Shown here: in pieces, positions 9,492 to 18,244 of the stretch | Numbering within the stretch: the stretch's first letter is position 1 | Layout of the letters: each line of letters opens with the position of its first letter | NCBI GenBank assembly: GCA_900542935.1 | Contig: UQPN01000003.1 | Coordinates: forward strand, 1-64,000 | Length of the DNA stretch: 64,000 bases | Direction of reading: 5' to 3' | Source: an uncultured Eubacteriales bacterium | GTDB taxonomy: Bacteria > Bacillota > Clostridia > Christensenellales > Borkfalkiaceae | Notes under the pieces: model-generated | What the model saw: only the letters and a program-made list of their open reading frames with translations | Told to the model about the DNA's origin: nothing | Databases searched by the model: none | Made by a program: the position numbers and the translations under genes

Positions 9492-9588
9492 CCGCGGCAC
9501 GACGCGACGATTCGCGTAAAAAGAATCTGAAAATTGTTTTGTATCGGCGAAAAAAGGGCATAATGCAAAGCGGCGGAGAGAAAAACTA

Positions 9589-10359
9589 ATGATCGAATTA
9601 CGTAACGTAACCTATCACGTAAAAGACGAAACGGGAGAAAAAGACGTCCTCGATAACGTTTCCGTAAAACTGGACGGGCGCTTCGTTGCGCTTACAGGTC
9701 CGAACGGCGGCGGAAAATCCACGCTGGCAAAAGTGATAGCGGGCATTATCAAACCGACGTTCGGCAGAGTGTTCTGGGACGGCGAAGATATAACGGATTT
9801 ATCCGTAACGGAACGTGCGAAAAAAGGGATTTCCTATGCGTTTCAGCAGCCGGTACGCTTTAAAGGGCTGACGGTGAAAGATCTTTTATCGATTGCCGCA
9901 GGAAAAAAGGCTACGCTTTCCGCGGCGTGCGATTATTTATCGGAAGTAGGGCTTTGCGCACGGGATTATCTCGACAGGGAGGTGAATGCGTCCCTTTCCG
10001 GCGGAGAATTGAAACGCATCGAAATCGCTACGATTTTAGCGCGAGGCACGCGGCTTTCTTTGTTTGACGAACCGGAAGCCGGCATCGATTTGTGGAGCTT
10101 TTCCAGCCTGATCAACGTGTTTGAAAATATGCGTGAAAAAACGCAGGGCGATATTATCATCATTTCGCATCAGGAGCGTATTCTGAACGTAGCGGATAAC
10201 ATCGTGGTGCTGGCAAACGGTAAAATCCGGAAGTGCGGCACACGGGACGAAATTCTGCCGGAAATTCTCGGCAGCGGCGCAACGTGCGAAACGTTGAAAA
10301 ATAAATTATCTCCGGCGGGCGATTGCACGGAAAAATCAGCCGCGCGGAAAAAGGCATAA
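9589..10359 (+). CDS. sufC: SufC-like ABC ATPase (minimal Fe-S assembly system)
   Basis: A 256-residue ABC ATPase: Walker A GPNGGGKST near residue 39, Q-loop FQQPVRFKG, signature LSGGELKR and Walker B LSLFDEPEAGID. EAGID plus a DLWSFSSLIN continuation is characteristic of SufC-type ATPases of iron-sulfur cluster assembly. It is immediately followed by a short SufB/SufD-domain protein. There is no sufD, sufS, sufU or nifU nearby, so the pair resembles the two-gene SUF-like minimal system (SMS) described for anaerobes. The ribosome binding site (ggcggagagaaaa) supports the ATG. Confidence 0.88.
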   Translation: MIELRNVTYHVKDETGEKDVLDNVSVKLDGRFVALTGPNGGGKSTLAKVIAGIIKPTFGRVFWDGEDITDLSVTERAKKGISYAFQQPVRFKGLTVKDLLSIAAGKKATLSAACDYLSEVGLCARDYLDREVNASLSGGELKRIEIATILARGTRLSLFDEPEAGIDLWSFSSLINVFENMREKTQGDIIIISHQERILNVADNIVVLANGKIRKCGTRDEILPEILGSGATCETLKNKLSPAGDCTEKSAARKKA

Positions 10360-10374
10360 GGCGAGGAGGCGAAA

Positions 10375-11295
10375 ATGGACGCGCTTGAACGTGATTTATT
10401 ATTGAAAATCGCCGATTTGCACGGCATACCCGAAGGCGCTTACAATATCCGCGAAAACGGAAAGCCGGCGGGACGACGTTCTACGGAACACATCGAAATC
10501 GCTTCGCGGAAAGACGGAAAATCCGGGATAGATATAATTATCAAACCGGGTACGAAAAACGAAAGCGTGCATATTCCCGTCGTTTTAAGCGAAACGGGTT
10601 ATAACGAAGTCGTTTATAACGATTTTTACGTCGGCGAGGATTGCGACGTAACGATTATCGCGGGATGCGGAATTCATAACTGCGGCAAGGCAACTTCGCG
10701 CCACGACGGCGTGCATACGTTCCATATCGGGAAAAATTCGAAAGTGCGCTATGTAGAACGGCATTACGGCGAGGGCGACGGCGAGGGGAAACGTGTGATG
10801 AACCCCGAAACGATTGCTTTTATCGCAGACGGCGCAAGCATGGATATGGAGATGACGCAGATTAAGGGCGTAGACGATACGCACCGCGTAACGCGTGCCA
10901 CGCTCGGCGAAAAATCGGAACTGACCGTACGCGAAAAAATTTATACGAACGGCATACAGGAAGCAAGTACCGATTTCTGCGTGGATATGAACGGCGCCGA
11001 TTGTCGTGCCGACGTCGTTTCCCGTTCGGTGGCGGCGGAACATTCGAAACAACATTTCTGCTCCACGATGAACGGAAACGCGGCGTGCCACGGGCATACG
11101 GAATGCGACGCGATTATCATGGACGGCGGTTCGGTAACCGCGGCGCCGTGTTTATCGGCGAACGATCTGAACGCGGAACTCATTCACGAAGCGGCAATCG
11201 GGAAAATCGCCGGCGAACAACTTGTAAAGCTGATGACTTTGGGACTGACGGAAAAGGAAGCCGAAGAACAAATCATCAAAGGCTTTTTGCATTGA
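10375..11295 (+). CDS. SufB/SufD-domain scaffold protein (short form)
   Basis: A 306-residue SufB/D-family beta-helix protein, considerably shorter than classical SufB (about 470). It has FYVGEDCDVTIIAGCGIHNCG, a histidine-rich HDGVHTFHIGKNSKVRYVERHYGEG stretch and the C-terminal EAAIGKIAGEQL..LM..GL...EAE..II.GFL motif used by SufB/D to contact SufC. It lies 15 bases after sufC and starts after aggaggcgaaa. With SufC it likely builds or transfers Fe-S clusters. The compact size and lone pairing fit the minimal SMS-type system rather than full SUF. Confidence 0.87.
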   Translation: MDALERDLLLKIADLHGIPEGAYNIRENGKPAGRRSTEHIEIASRKDGKSGIDIIIKPGTKNESVHIPVVLSETGYNEVVYNDFYVGEDCDVTIIAGCGIHNCGKATSRHDGVHTFHIGKNSKVRYVERHYGEGDGEGKRVMNPETIAFIADGASMDMEMTQIKGVDDTHRVTRATLGEKSELTVREKIYTNGIQEASTDFCVDMNGADCRADVVSRSVAAEHSKQHFCSTMNGNAACHGHTECDAIIMDGGSVTAAPCLSANDLNAELIHEAAIGKIAGEQLVKLMTLGLTEKEAEEQIIKGFLH

Positions 11296-11389
11296 ATTTA
11301 TGTCGGACGTGTGCGCCGGAAAGTTACGGCGCAGGCGCGGATATAAAACTATAAAACAAAATAATTTTTAACGGAGGATCAAATACATT

Positions 11390-12766
11390 ATGAGCGAACT
11401 TGCATACAAAAGAACAAACGTATACGAAGTAGCGGACAAAAAGACGATGAAAGAAATCTTCTCTTATGCGGAAGAATATAAAAAGTTTATCGACGCGGCA
11501 AAAACGGAACGCGAAGCTTGCGCGTACGTTGCAGCCGAGGCCGAAAAACACGGGTTCAAGCCTTTTAAGTTTGGCGAAAAGCTGAAGAAAGGCGACAAGG
11601 TATATTATAACAACCGCGGCAAGAATATCTATCTTATCCGCGTCGGTTCCGATGACGTGAAAACAAGCGGAATCCGTATTGTGGCTTCGCATATCGACAG
11701 CCCGCGCCTTGATTTCAAGCAGGTGCCTTTGTACGAATCGGACGGCGTCGCGCTGGGCAAAACGCATTATTACGGCGGTATAAAAAAGTATCAGTGGACG
11801 ACGATTCCTCTTGCTCTGCACGGTGCGGTTGTGCTCGGCGACGGCAGCAAGGTGGAAGTGAAGATCGGCGAGGACGAGGGAGATCCCGTATTTTACATCA
11901 GCGATTTGTTGCCTCACCTTTCGCAGAAACAGAACACGAAAACGCTTGCGGAGGCATTTTCCGGCGAAGATCTCAATATCTGGCTGGGCAACATTCCTTA
12001 CACGGCGGCAAAAGAGGACGGCGATAAGACCGTAAAGGAAAATCTTTTGCATATTTTAAACGAGAAATACGGCATTAAAGAAGAGGATTTCCTTTCCGCC
12101 GAGCTTTCGCTTGTCCCTGCGTTCAAAGCGCGCGATATCGGCTTCGACAGAGCGCTTATCGGCGCATACGGCCATGACGACAGAGTTTGCTCGTATCCCG
12201 CGTTCTCCGCTTTGTTCGATACGGAAACAGACGGCAAAACCGTAATGGTTGTGCTTGCGGATAAGGAGGAAATCGGCAGCGAGGGCACCACGGGTATGCA
12301 GTGCGCTATCTTTACCGATTTAATCGACGCGATTGCCTATTCGTTCGATACCACTTCGGCTGTCATCCGGGCAAATTCGAAGTGCCTTTCCGCCGATGTA
12401 AACGCGGCGTACGACCCGAACTTCAAAGACGTGAACGAACCGATGAATTCTACGTACGTTTCCTGCGGCGCGGGGCTTACCAAATTTACGGGAGCGCGCG
12501 GTAAGAGCGGTTCGAACGACGCTTCTGCCGAATTTATGGCGGAAGTGCGTAAAATGTTCAACGACGAGGGCGTTATCTGGCAGACGGGCGAACTCGGCAA
12601 GGTAGATCAGGGCGGCGGCGGTACCGTGGCGAAATATATCGCGAAAATGAACATCGATACCGTGGATATCGGCGTTGCCGTTGTTTCGATGCACGCGCCT
12701 TATGAAGTTATTTCCAAAGCCGACGTGTATGAAATGTATCTCGCCTGCAAAGCGTTTATGAAATAA
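11390..12766 (+). CDS. apeB: M18 family aminopeptidase
   Basis: A cytosolic zinc aminopeptidase of 458 residues (family 420-480). Metal-binding landmarks include IVASHIDSPRLDFK (His and Asp), the GAYGHDDRV segment, DKEEIGSEGTTGM (Glu-Glu) and the C-terminal GVAVVSMHAPYEVISKADVYE, where the histidine is a ligand. The start follows cggaggatcaaatacatt. It probably trims peptides with acidic or neutral N-terminal residues, as in the M18 family; exact specificity is unknown. A pair of hairpins after the gene ends the transcript. Confidence 0.94.
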   Translation: MSELAYKRTNVYEVADKKTMKEIFSYAEEYKKFIDAAKTEREACAYVAAEAEKHGFKPFKFGEKLKKGDKVYYNNRGKNIYLIRVGSDDVKTSGIRIVASHIDSPRLDFKQVPLYESDGVALGKTHYYGGIKKYQWTTIPLALHGAVVLGDGSKVEVKIGEDEGDPVFYISDLLPHLSQKQNTKTLAEAFSGEDLNIWLGNIPYTAAKEDGDKTVKENLLHILNEKYGIKEEDFLSAELSLVPAFKARDIGFDRALIGAYGHDDRVCSYPAFSALFDTETDGKTVMVVLADKEEIGSEGTTGMQCAIFTDLIDAIAYSFDTTSAVIRANSKCLSADVNAAYDPNFKDVNEPMNSTYVSCGAGLTKFTGARGKSGSNDASAEFMAEVRKMFNDEGVIWQTGELGKVDQGGGGTVAKYIAKMNIDTVDIGVAVVSMHAPYEVISKADVYEMYLACKAFMK

Positions 12767-12805
12767 GAAATAGCCGCACGAAGGCTGTTTCAAGAGTATA
12801 AATTA

Positions 12806-12877
12806 CGCCCTTTTCTCTGTATTTCTGCCTGTTTCGGCGAACGAGGGAAAAGGGCGCATTGCTTTTTAAAAAAGCAA
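12806..12877 (+). terminator. inverted repeats downstream of the M18 gene
   Basis: CGCCCTTTTCTCT (12806-12818) pairs with AGGGAAAAGGGCG (12844-12856) around a 25-base loop. It is followed at once by the palindrome TTGCTTTTT/AAAAAAGCAA (12859-12877), which provides a T-run on either strand. Likely a terminator region. Confidence 0.55.
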
Positions 12878-13031
12878 CAAAGAATTATGTCTGGTATAAT
12901 AATTATGTTGCGCATAGTAGTTTAAAATATATAAAAGTATATAATCGAAGATATTTGTTTGTATTTAAGTAATATATCAGACGTAATTATTGTGTGTGGC
13001 GTACTAATTTGCGGAACGGAGAAAATGCAAA

Positions 13032-14249
13032 ATGCAGGAACGTGTGATTTTATATTCCGATCTGAATAATTTTTTTGCTTCTGTGGAAACGGCTCTGCAT
13101 CCGGAATATAAAGGAAAGCCGCTGATTGTCTGCGGAGATCCCGAAAAACGGCTCGGCGTTGTGTTCGCCAAAAACGAGGAGGCAAAAAGTTACGGTATCC
13201 GAACGGCGGAAACGGTGTATTCAGCTTTAAAAAAATGTCCGCAAGTGCTTCGCGTTCCTACGCATTTTTCAGATTATAACAGGTATTCGAAAGCCGTGCG
13301 CGAAATTTATGCGCGATATACCGACGTCATCGAACCGCTTTCCATCGACGAATGCGCCATGGACGTAACGGATAGCGTCAGGTTGTTCGGCGGCGGCGAG
13401 AAGATAGCGGAAGAGATTCGCGCGGCGGTGAAAAACGAACTCGGCGTTACGGTTTCCATCGGGGTTTCGTTCAATAAAATATACGCGAAACTTGCTTCGG
13501 AATTGAAAAAGCCGGATGCGGTAACCGTGATTTCGCGGGAGAATTATAAAGCGAAAGTGTTTCCTTTGCCCGTTTCTTATCTGTTATACGTCGGCAAAAG
13601 TACGGAAGAGGCGTTGTTGAAACACGGGATTCATACCATCGGAGAACTTGCCCGCGCCGATTCGGCGTTGCTTGTCGGGCTGCTTGGAAAGCGCGGCGAA
13701 ATATTGAAGATCAACGCGGACGGCAGAAACGATGAACCTGTTAAAAGCGAATCGGACGAAATAAAGTCTATCGGCAATTCGATGACGTTGCCATACGACG
13801 TAAGCGACGCGGAACGGATTCGCCGATTGTTTTATATGCTTGCCGAAAGCGTGGTTTCAAGACTTCGCGAATCGGGCGAGGGAAAGTGCGATACCGTGCA
13901 TATAACGGTAAAAGACGAATTTTTGCGGGAAACTTCAAGACAGAAAAAAATACCGCCTACGGCGCTTTGCGATGACGTGGCGCGGGCGGCTTACGAAGTT
14001 TATACGGAAAACTTGACCGGCGCGCAAAAAGTGCATATGCTCGGCCTTTCCGTTTCCGGCTTCGACAGGAATGTGGAACAACTTTCTCTGGATACTTCCG
14101 GCGAGAAAGAGAAATACGAAAAGAATTTGCGGGCGCAGGATGCCGTTGCAGCAATCAGAAAAAAATACGGATATGATAAAGTGCAGAGGGGAATACTGCT
14201 GGAAGATTCGTCTCTTTTGAACGTCGATATAAAACACAGAAAGAATTGA
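13032..14249 (+). CDS. dinB: DNA polymerase IV (Y-family)
   Basis: A translesion DNA polymerase of 405 residues. Palm-domain catalytic acidic residues are seen in YSDLNNFFASVE (residues 7-18) and SIDECAMD (Asp-Glu near 104-105). FAKNEEAKSYGI and GVSFNKIYAKLASELKKPD match the DinB family, and the C-terminal little-finger domain starts near 245. No C-terminal QLxLF clamp motif is obvious at the extreme end, though EQLSLD (near residue 352) is a degenerate candidate. The gene stands alone between two terminator regions. No LexA box was recognised in the AT-rich upstream 160 bases. Confidence 0.94.
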   Translation: MQERVILYSDLNNFFASVETALHPEYKGKPLIVCGDPEKRLGVVFAKNEEAKSYGIRTAETVYSALKKCPQVLRVPTHFSDYNRYSKAVREIYARYTDVIEPLSIDECAMDVTDSVRLFGGGEKIAEEIRAAVKNELGVTVSIGVSFNKIYAKLASELKKPDAVTVISRENYKAKVFPLPVSYLLYVGKSTEEALLKHGIHTIGELARADSALLVGLLGKRGEILKINADGRNDEPVKSESDEIKSIGNSMTLPYDVSDAERIRRLFYMLAESVVSRLRESGEGKCDTVHITVKDEFLRETSRQKKIPPTALCDDVARAAYEVYTENLTGAQKVHMLGLSVSGFDRNVEQLSLDTSGEKEKYEKNLRAQDAVAAIRKKYGYDKVQRGILLEDSSLLNVDIKHRKN

Positions 14250-14281
14250 GCGTCGGATTAAAAAGTATAATTCATGAAAAA

Positions 14282-14312
14282 ACAAGCGCCGACGGGTATC
14301 GGCGCTTGTTTT
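14282..14312. terminator. bidirectional terminator between dinB and pepV
   Basis: ACAAGCGCCGA (14282-14292) pairs perfectly with TCGGCGCTTGT (14299-14309), flanked by T on the right and A on the left, so it can serve both convergent genes. Confidence 0.85.
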
Positions 14313-14371
14313 ATACAACGTTTTATGCAACGTCAGACGAATCTGTTTTTTCTAAACATCCGAACGGACGC

Positions 14372-15775
14372 TTATTTTGTCAGTTCTTTGACGCATTCGT
14401 AATAAATTTCGCACATCAGACGAATCCTGTCGAACGTAACGTATTCGTTGGGCTGGTGAATCGTGGATTCTTCGTCTTCCATTTCCGGACCGAATCCGCA
14501 GCCGCATTTCAGTGCGCGGGCATAGGTTCCGCCGCCGATCGCAATGGCTTTGTCGTTGCGCCCGGTATGGCGGTTGTAAACGTTCATCAGGGTGGAAATC
14601 AATTTGCCTTCGGGGTTGTTGTAAAGCGGTTTCTGATAATGCGTGAATTCAAATTTAACGCCCGAATTTTCAAACGCTTTGCGCACTTCTTCCGCGTTGT
14701 GCGTAGCGGGGAAGCGGATATCCGTGGTGATTACAAGCGCGCCGTCCTCGATTTTCGCAACGTCGGGCGACATAGTCAAAAGTCCCGTTTCGTCGCGCAT
14801 TTCGCGTAAGCCGTTCTCGTCAAGACACAAAACTTCGTAAGCGCGTTTGCAACCTTCGTCGAACATAGAGGCAAATTCAAGCAATGCTTCCAGCGCGTTT
14901 ACGCCCTTTTCCGGCGTGGAACCGTGTGCCGACTTCCCCGTAAACGTAATCGTGCGGGTGTTTTCGTCGTAGCTCCATTTGGCGCCGTTTTTCGCTGTAT
15001 GCAAATCGCGTTTTTCGGCGGCTCCGTTCAATTTTTTATCGGAAGAAGCCTGCTTAGCGGCGGCTTTTTCATATTGCGCTACATATTTGGCGGAGGAATC
15101 CGTAAGTACGGCAACGGCGCTCGCGCACACCATGTTCGCAGCCGTGCCCGCATGCAGAGAAACAAACGAATCTTTGTTCAACGGATAATAACTGTTGCAG
15201 TGCACAATGCCTTTTTCCGCATAAATCGCCGGGAAAGACGCGTCGGGCGAAAATCCTTCTTCGGGCATCTGCGCTACTTCTTCGTAGTGTTTCAGGCAAG
15301 CCCAACCCGTTTCTTCGTTGCAGCCGACGATGAATTTGATTTTCCGTTTGGGCATAAACCCTTCGTCTTTCAGCGCTTTCAAAGCATAAAGGGTTGCGAT
15401 GGCAGGACCTTTATCGTCCATCGTGCCGCGTCCCCAGATTTTCATGCCGCCGATGCCGCCGTCGGAAACTTCGTCGTCGATTTCGCCGCCGAACGGGGGA
15501 TGCGACCAGCCTTCGCCTGCGGGGACTACGTCAAGATGCGCAAGAATCGCAAGCGGTTCTCCTTCGCCGTAAATTACTTCGCCGACGTAATTATCGTAGT
15601 TATGCGTTTCAAACCCCATCTTAGAAGCGAGATTTAAAAAATAAGCAAGACAATCCGCCGTTTCTTTGCCGAAAGGGCAGCCGGGAACGGCCTGTTTCAA
15701 AGAAGAATCGAACTTCACCGCTTCCACGATAGAGGAAACAACGTCGTTGAAATACTGTTCCGTAGGATGAGCCAT
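14372..15775 (-). CDS. pepV: M20 family dipeptidase (PepV-like)
   Basis: A 467-residue metallodipeptidase. The dizinc site is recognisable: LAILAHLDVVPAGEGW (His ligand and Asp), IWGRGTMDDKGP (bridging Asp), VGCNEETGWACLKHY (catalytic Glu and Glu ligand), FSPDASFP (Asp) and a C-terminal His in STIHQPNEYV. The lid/dimerisation insert (about 200-350) is present. The start is preceded by acggaggcaaatt. PepV-type enzymes release amino acids from dipeptides in the cytoplasm. It is convergent with dinB. Confidence 0.94.
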   Translation of the reverse strand: MAHPTEQYFNDVVSSIVEAVKFDSSLKQAVPGCPFGKETADCLAYFLNLASKMGFETHNYDNYVGEVIYGEGEPLAILAHLDVVPAGEGWSHPPFGGEIDDEVSDGGIGGMKIWGRGTMDDKGPAIATLYALKALKDEGFMPKRKIKFIVGCNEETGWACLKHYEEVAQMPEEGFSPDASFPAIYAEKGIVHCNSYYPLNKDSFVSLHAGTAANMVCASAVAVLTDSSAKYVAQYEKAAAKQASSDKKLNGAAEKRDLHTAKNGAKWSYDENTRTITFTGKSAHGSTPEKGVNALEALLEFASMFDEGCKRAYEVLCLDENGLREMRDETGLLTMSPDVAKIEDGALVITTDIRFPATHNAEEVRKAFENSGVKFEFTHYQKPLYNNPEGKLISTLMNVYNRHTGRNDKAIAIGGGTYARALKCGCGFGPEMEDEESTIHQPNEYVTFDRIRLMCEIYYECVKELTK

Positions 15776-15828
15776 AATAATTTGCCTCCGTAAAATTCAA
15801 AACGAATTACATAAATTTTCTATATTTA

Positions 15829-15857
15829 ATTATACACCTCTTTCCGCCATCTGTAAA
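15829..15857 (-). promoter_or_regulatory. pepV promoter
   Basis: On the minus strand TTTACA (15852-15857), a 17-base spacer and TATAAT (15829-15834), about 55 bases before the pepV start codon. Confidence 0.7.
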
Positions 15858-15912
15858 CGATAACGGGGCAAAAATCAAAAAAATTTTTCCGTGCGGTATC
15901 GGGAGGCGCTAC

Positions 15913-16003
15913 CGCGGATATGACGATAAACGTATATACGCACGTAACGGACGAATTCAAAAGAAAAGAAGCGGCGAAATTTTCGCTTTTTCCTACGTTC
16001 TGA
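15913..16003 (+). pseudogene. 3' fragment of a tyrosine integrase gene (copy 1)
   Basis: Encodes only the last 30 or so residues of an integrase, including the NVYTHV catalytic-tyrosine motif, and ends at the TGA at 16001. Bases 15913-16061 match 39713-39861, the end of the intact integrase and its downstream DNA, with only two mismatches that I can see. The rest of the gene is absent; 15.78-15.91 kb is pepV promoter DNA. It is the left-most scar of the integrase-linked islands. The segment 16004-16061 carries the 14-bp core (16028-16041). Confidence 0.85.
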
Positions 16004-16027
16004 ACGGCAGAAAAATACACGTATAAA

Positions 16028-16041
16028 AAATCGTGTGTAGG
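16028..16041 (+). repeat. 14-bp core repeat, copy 1
   Basis: AAATCGTGTGTAGG, identical to 18207-18220 and 39828-39841. In reverse complement it equals 39948-39961 inside tRNA-Ser(GGA), at the anticodon arm/variable arm. Confidence 0.8.
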
Positions 16042-16061
16042 GGAAAACGGGCAAAAAACGG

Positions 16062-16107
16062 AAAAAAATAAATATCCACCCGCTCTACTGGTGGATATTT
16101 ATTTTTC
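16062..16107. terminator. long perfect hairpin between integrase scar and ADP-ribosylglycohydrolase gene
   Basis: A 17-bp perfect stem (16064-16080 with 16090-16106) around a 9-base loop, flanked by A-run and T-run. It is suitable as a terminator for the minus-strand gene ending at 16145. Confidence 0.8.
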
Positions 16108-16144
16108 TATTAAGGATTCAAAATGTGAGAGGCAAGATAAAACC

Positions 16145-17731
16145 TCAGTTCTTTTTGATAAAATCGAGCGTTTTTTCTGCCATGTCGCTAATGGATACGC
16201 TATTGTAGCCCATAAGCGTACTTTCAAGCGTATCGTGTACTCTGTTTTTCCAATATTCGGGGATAGCGTTATAGCCGATTGCGGTGCCTATTACGGAACC
16301 TACGGTCGCGCCGTTACAATCGGTATCGAAGCATGCGCCGACAGCTAAGCAAACGGATTTGCCGTAGTCTTTATTGCCGTACAAAAGCGCGGTTGCAACG
16401 ATTTCGGCATTGGAAATTGTATGACACCAATTGTAGCTGAACTCTTCGTTCCAACGCGTTCTTATGTCGGATATGCAACTTTCGGCAGATACGCCGTTTT
16501 CATGCATGGCAATAATGTTTTTGACGGCTTTATGTAATCTGGACGACGACGGAATTTGCGAAAGTCCGGCTTGTATAATGCGTTTGACGTCATCGGTAAC
16601 GTACGCTTCGGCAATCATGGCGGCCACCCACATCGAACCATAAATTCCGTTTTTAACGTGAGAAACGCGTGCGTCGCGCCATGCCATTTCTGCCGCCGTT
16701 TCGGGAGCCCCGGGATTGATATATCCGTAAAAATCCGAACGAATTTGCGCGCCTATCCATTCACGATAGGCGTTTTTGTATTCACCGCTTTCGGGCGGAA
16801 CGAAACCGTTAATCAAGTTGATATACGCAACCCTTTCGGCAGTGCAGTAGGCATATTTAGTCTGCGTGGAAAGCCATACTTCGGCAACGTCGGCCGAAGT
16901 GAAATCTCTGCCGTAACGCTTTAAAACTTCATACGCGATCAGCATATAGTTGGTGTCGTCGTCGGACGGCATTTTGTTGAAATCCTTCGGGTAAGCACGT
17001 TGTTTTATGGGATGCGTTATGTCGCTTGAATCTATTTTTTGTACATCTTCAAGGTCGATATATCTATGTAAAGGGTAGTTATCGGTACGGGTTAAAATCT
17101 TTTTCATGTCGGGCATCAGGATACATTCCACAGGTTTGCCGAGATAACAACCGCAAATTCTGCCGTACCAACCGCCCTTGACTTTATCAAGTAAGATTTT
17201 ATCGTCCAGTTTGGCGGCGGTTTCCTTGTGGAAACAACCGTCGCTTAACGTTTTTATCGCTACGTAATCGTTCGGCTCGACAAAGTCGTACCCGTTTTTT
17301 ATCGGCAGAGAATCGACTATTTTAAAAATCGAATCGGCAATTTCGTCTTTATGTTTACTTGGCGGCATTTTTTCAACGGCAACAAAAACGTCCCTCAAAT
17401 TCTCGACATCCTTGCCCTCGTCGACGAGTTGGCTGTATTCGATTTCAAGACTTTTAGCATAAGACTCCCACGAGTGCATTTTTCCGTAATCGGGGATGTA
17501 TTCTTTGTCGGTTCGCCCGTCGGAAACTTCGACGTCTGTCTTGTGGCAAAGGTAGTCCAGGGACACATTGAAAAGTGTTGCTATGGAAATGAGTTTTTCT
17601 ATGGTAGGAAGGCTTAATCCGGATTCCCACTTTTGCACCGATTGGCGCGTGACGTCCAGTTTTTCGGCAAAAACTTCTTGTGAGAAACCGCTTTTCGTAC
17701 GCAATTTGTAAATTTTCTCGGCAATAGTCAT
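16145..17731 (-). CDS. HTH (Xre) - ADP-ribosylglycohydrolase fusion protein
   Basis: A 528-residue protein. Residues 1-65 are a Cro/CI-type helix-turn-helix (SGFSQEVFAEKLDVTRQSVQKWESG). A linker of about 110 residues follows. From about 185 to the end it resembles the ADP-ribosylglycohydrolase (DraG/ARH) fold: GGWYGRICGCYLGKPVE, the magnesium motif SDDDTNYM and the C-terminal FDTDCNGATVGSVIGTAIG, equivalent to the usual GGDTD.NA..GA..GA. Such enzymes remove ADP-ribose from proteins, nucleic acids or small molecules with two Mg ions. The ATG follows aaggagctttgtc, with a consensus promoter and an inverted repeat over the -35. The gene lies alone between two integrase scars. HTH plus glycohydrolase suggests a regulator sensing ADP-ribose or a self-regulated hydrolase; function is unproven. 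Confidence 0.87.
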   Translation of the reverse strand: MTIAEKIYKLRTKSGFSQEVFAEKLDVTRQSVQKWESGLSLPTIEKLISIATLFNVSLDYLCHKTDVEVSDGRTDKEYIPDYGKMHSWESYAKSLEIEYSQLVDEGKDVENLRDVFVAVEKMPPSKHKDEIADSIFKIVDSLPIKNGYDFVEPNDYVAIKTLSDGCFHKETAAKLDDKILLDKVKGGWYGRICGCYLGKPVECILMPDMKKILTRTDNYPLHRYIDLEDVQKIDSSDITHPIKQRAYPKDFNKMPSDDDTNYMLIAYEVLKRYGRDFTSADVAEVWLSTQTKYAYCTAERVAYINLINGFVPPESGEYKNAYREWIGAQIRSDFYGYINPGAPETAAEMAWRDARVSHVKNGIYGSMWVAAMIAEAYVTDDVKRIIQAGLSQIPSSSRLHKAVKNIIAMHENGVSAESCISDIRTRWNEEFSYNWCHTISNAEIVATALLYGNKDYGKSVCLAVGACFDTDCNGATVGSVIGTAIGYNAIPEYWKNRVHDTLESTLMGYNSVSISDMAEKTLDFIKKN

Positions 17732-17760
17732 GACAAAAGCTCCTTAATTTGTTTTAAATA

Positions 17761-17826
17761 ATTATAACACAAAAAGTAGTGCATTGCAACCAACCTTGCG
17801 TTGCTATTTTTGCAACCGTTGGTTGC
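17761..17826 (-). promoter_or_regulatory. promoter and inverted-repeat operator of the HTH-glycohydrolase gene
   Basis: Minus strand: TTGCAA (17784-17789), 17-base spacer, TATAAT (17761-17766). GCAACCAAC (17786-17794) and GTTGGTTGC (17818-17826) form a 9-bp inverted repeat, one arm overlapping the -35 box, with another TTGCAAC between them. This layout fits autorepression by the gene's own HTH domain. Confidence 0.65.
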
Positions 17827-17829
17827 GCG

Positions 17830-18132
17830 AAAGGCTCAAACGAATCGGTGCGCCGATTGTTTGTTGTCGAGCGGAAGAAAGTGTGTTTGCGACGGAAGCG
17901 GAGGGATTCGTCCGACCGTGCCCTTCGGCGGTAAGTGTAGTGCAACGGAACGCTACGTCATTTCGTGCTCCCAAAACAAAAGAGATAAGTCGGCGAGAGC
18001 AAAAGGCAGCATAAGAAAAAGGCTTGACTATTTTTGTCAAACCTTTTCTTGTGCGACTCCAAGCCGAGCCGCTGTCGTGGCGCAGGCGGTGTGAATATAT
18101 ACGAACCGAATTGTAAAGGAAAACGTACATTC
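17830..18132. other. gene-free segment with one hairpin
   Basis: No convincing protein: frames here are short and low in coding character. The only structure is an inverted repeat at 18013-18050 (AAGAAAAAGGCTTGAC with GTCAAACCTTTTCTT), which could be an old terminator. Probably the decayed right part of the first island. Confidence 0.5.
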
Positions 18133-18182
18133 AATTCAAAAGAAAAGAAGCGGCGAAATTTTCGCTTTTTCCTACGTTCTGA
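18133..18182 (+). pseudogene. 3' fragment of a tyrosine integrase gene (copy 2)
   Basis: Encodes the final FKRKEAAKFSLFPTF residues of the integrase ending at the TGA at 18180. Homology to the intact copy starts abruptly at 18133 and continues through the 14-bp core, the terminator hairpin and the first bases of tRNA-Ser, up to about 18296. Confidence 0.85.
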
Positions 18183-18206
18183 ACGGCAGAAAAATACACG
18201 TATAAA

Positions 18207-18220
18207 AAATCGTGTGTAGG
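18207..18220 (+). repeat. 14-bp core repeat, copy 2
   Basis: AAATCGTGTGTAGG, in the same orientation and same distance after the integrase stop codon as copies 1 and 3. Confidence 0.8.
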
Positions 18221-18244
18221 GAAAAACGGGCAAAAAACGACAAA

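Noticed and set aside
17784..18130. Several short open frames in the gap right of the HTH-glycohydrolase gene
   Set aside because: No ribosome binding sites, cysteine/arginine-rich compositions and overlap with promoter and hairpin; treated as non-coding.
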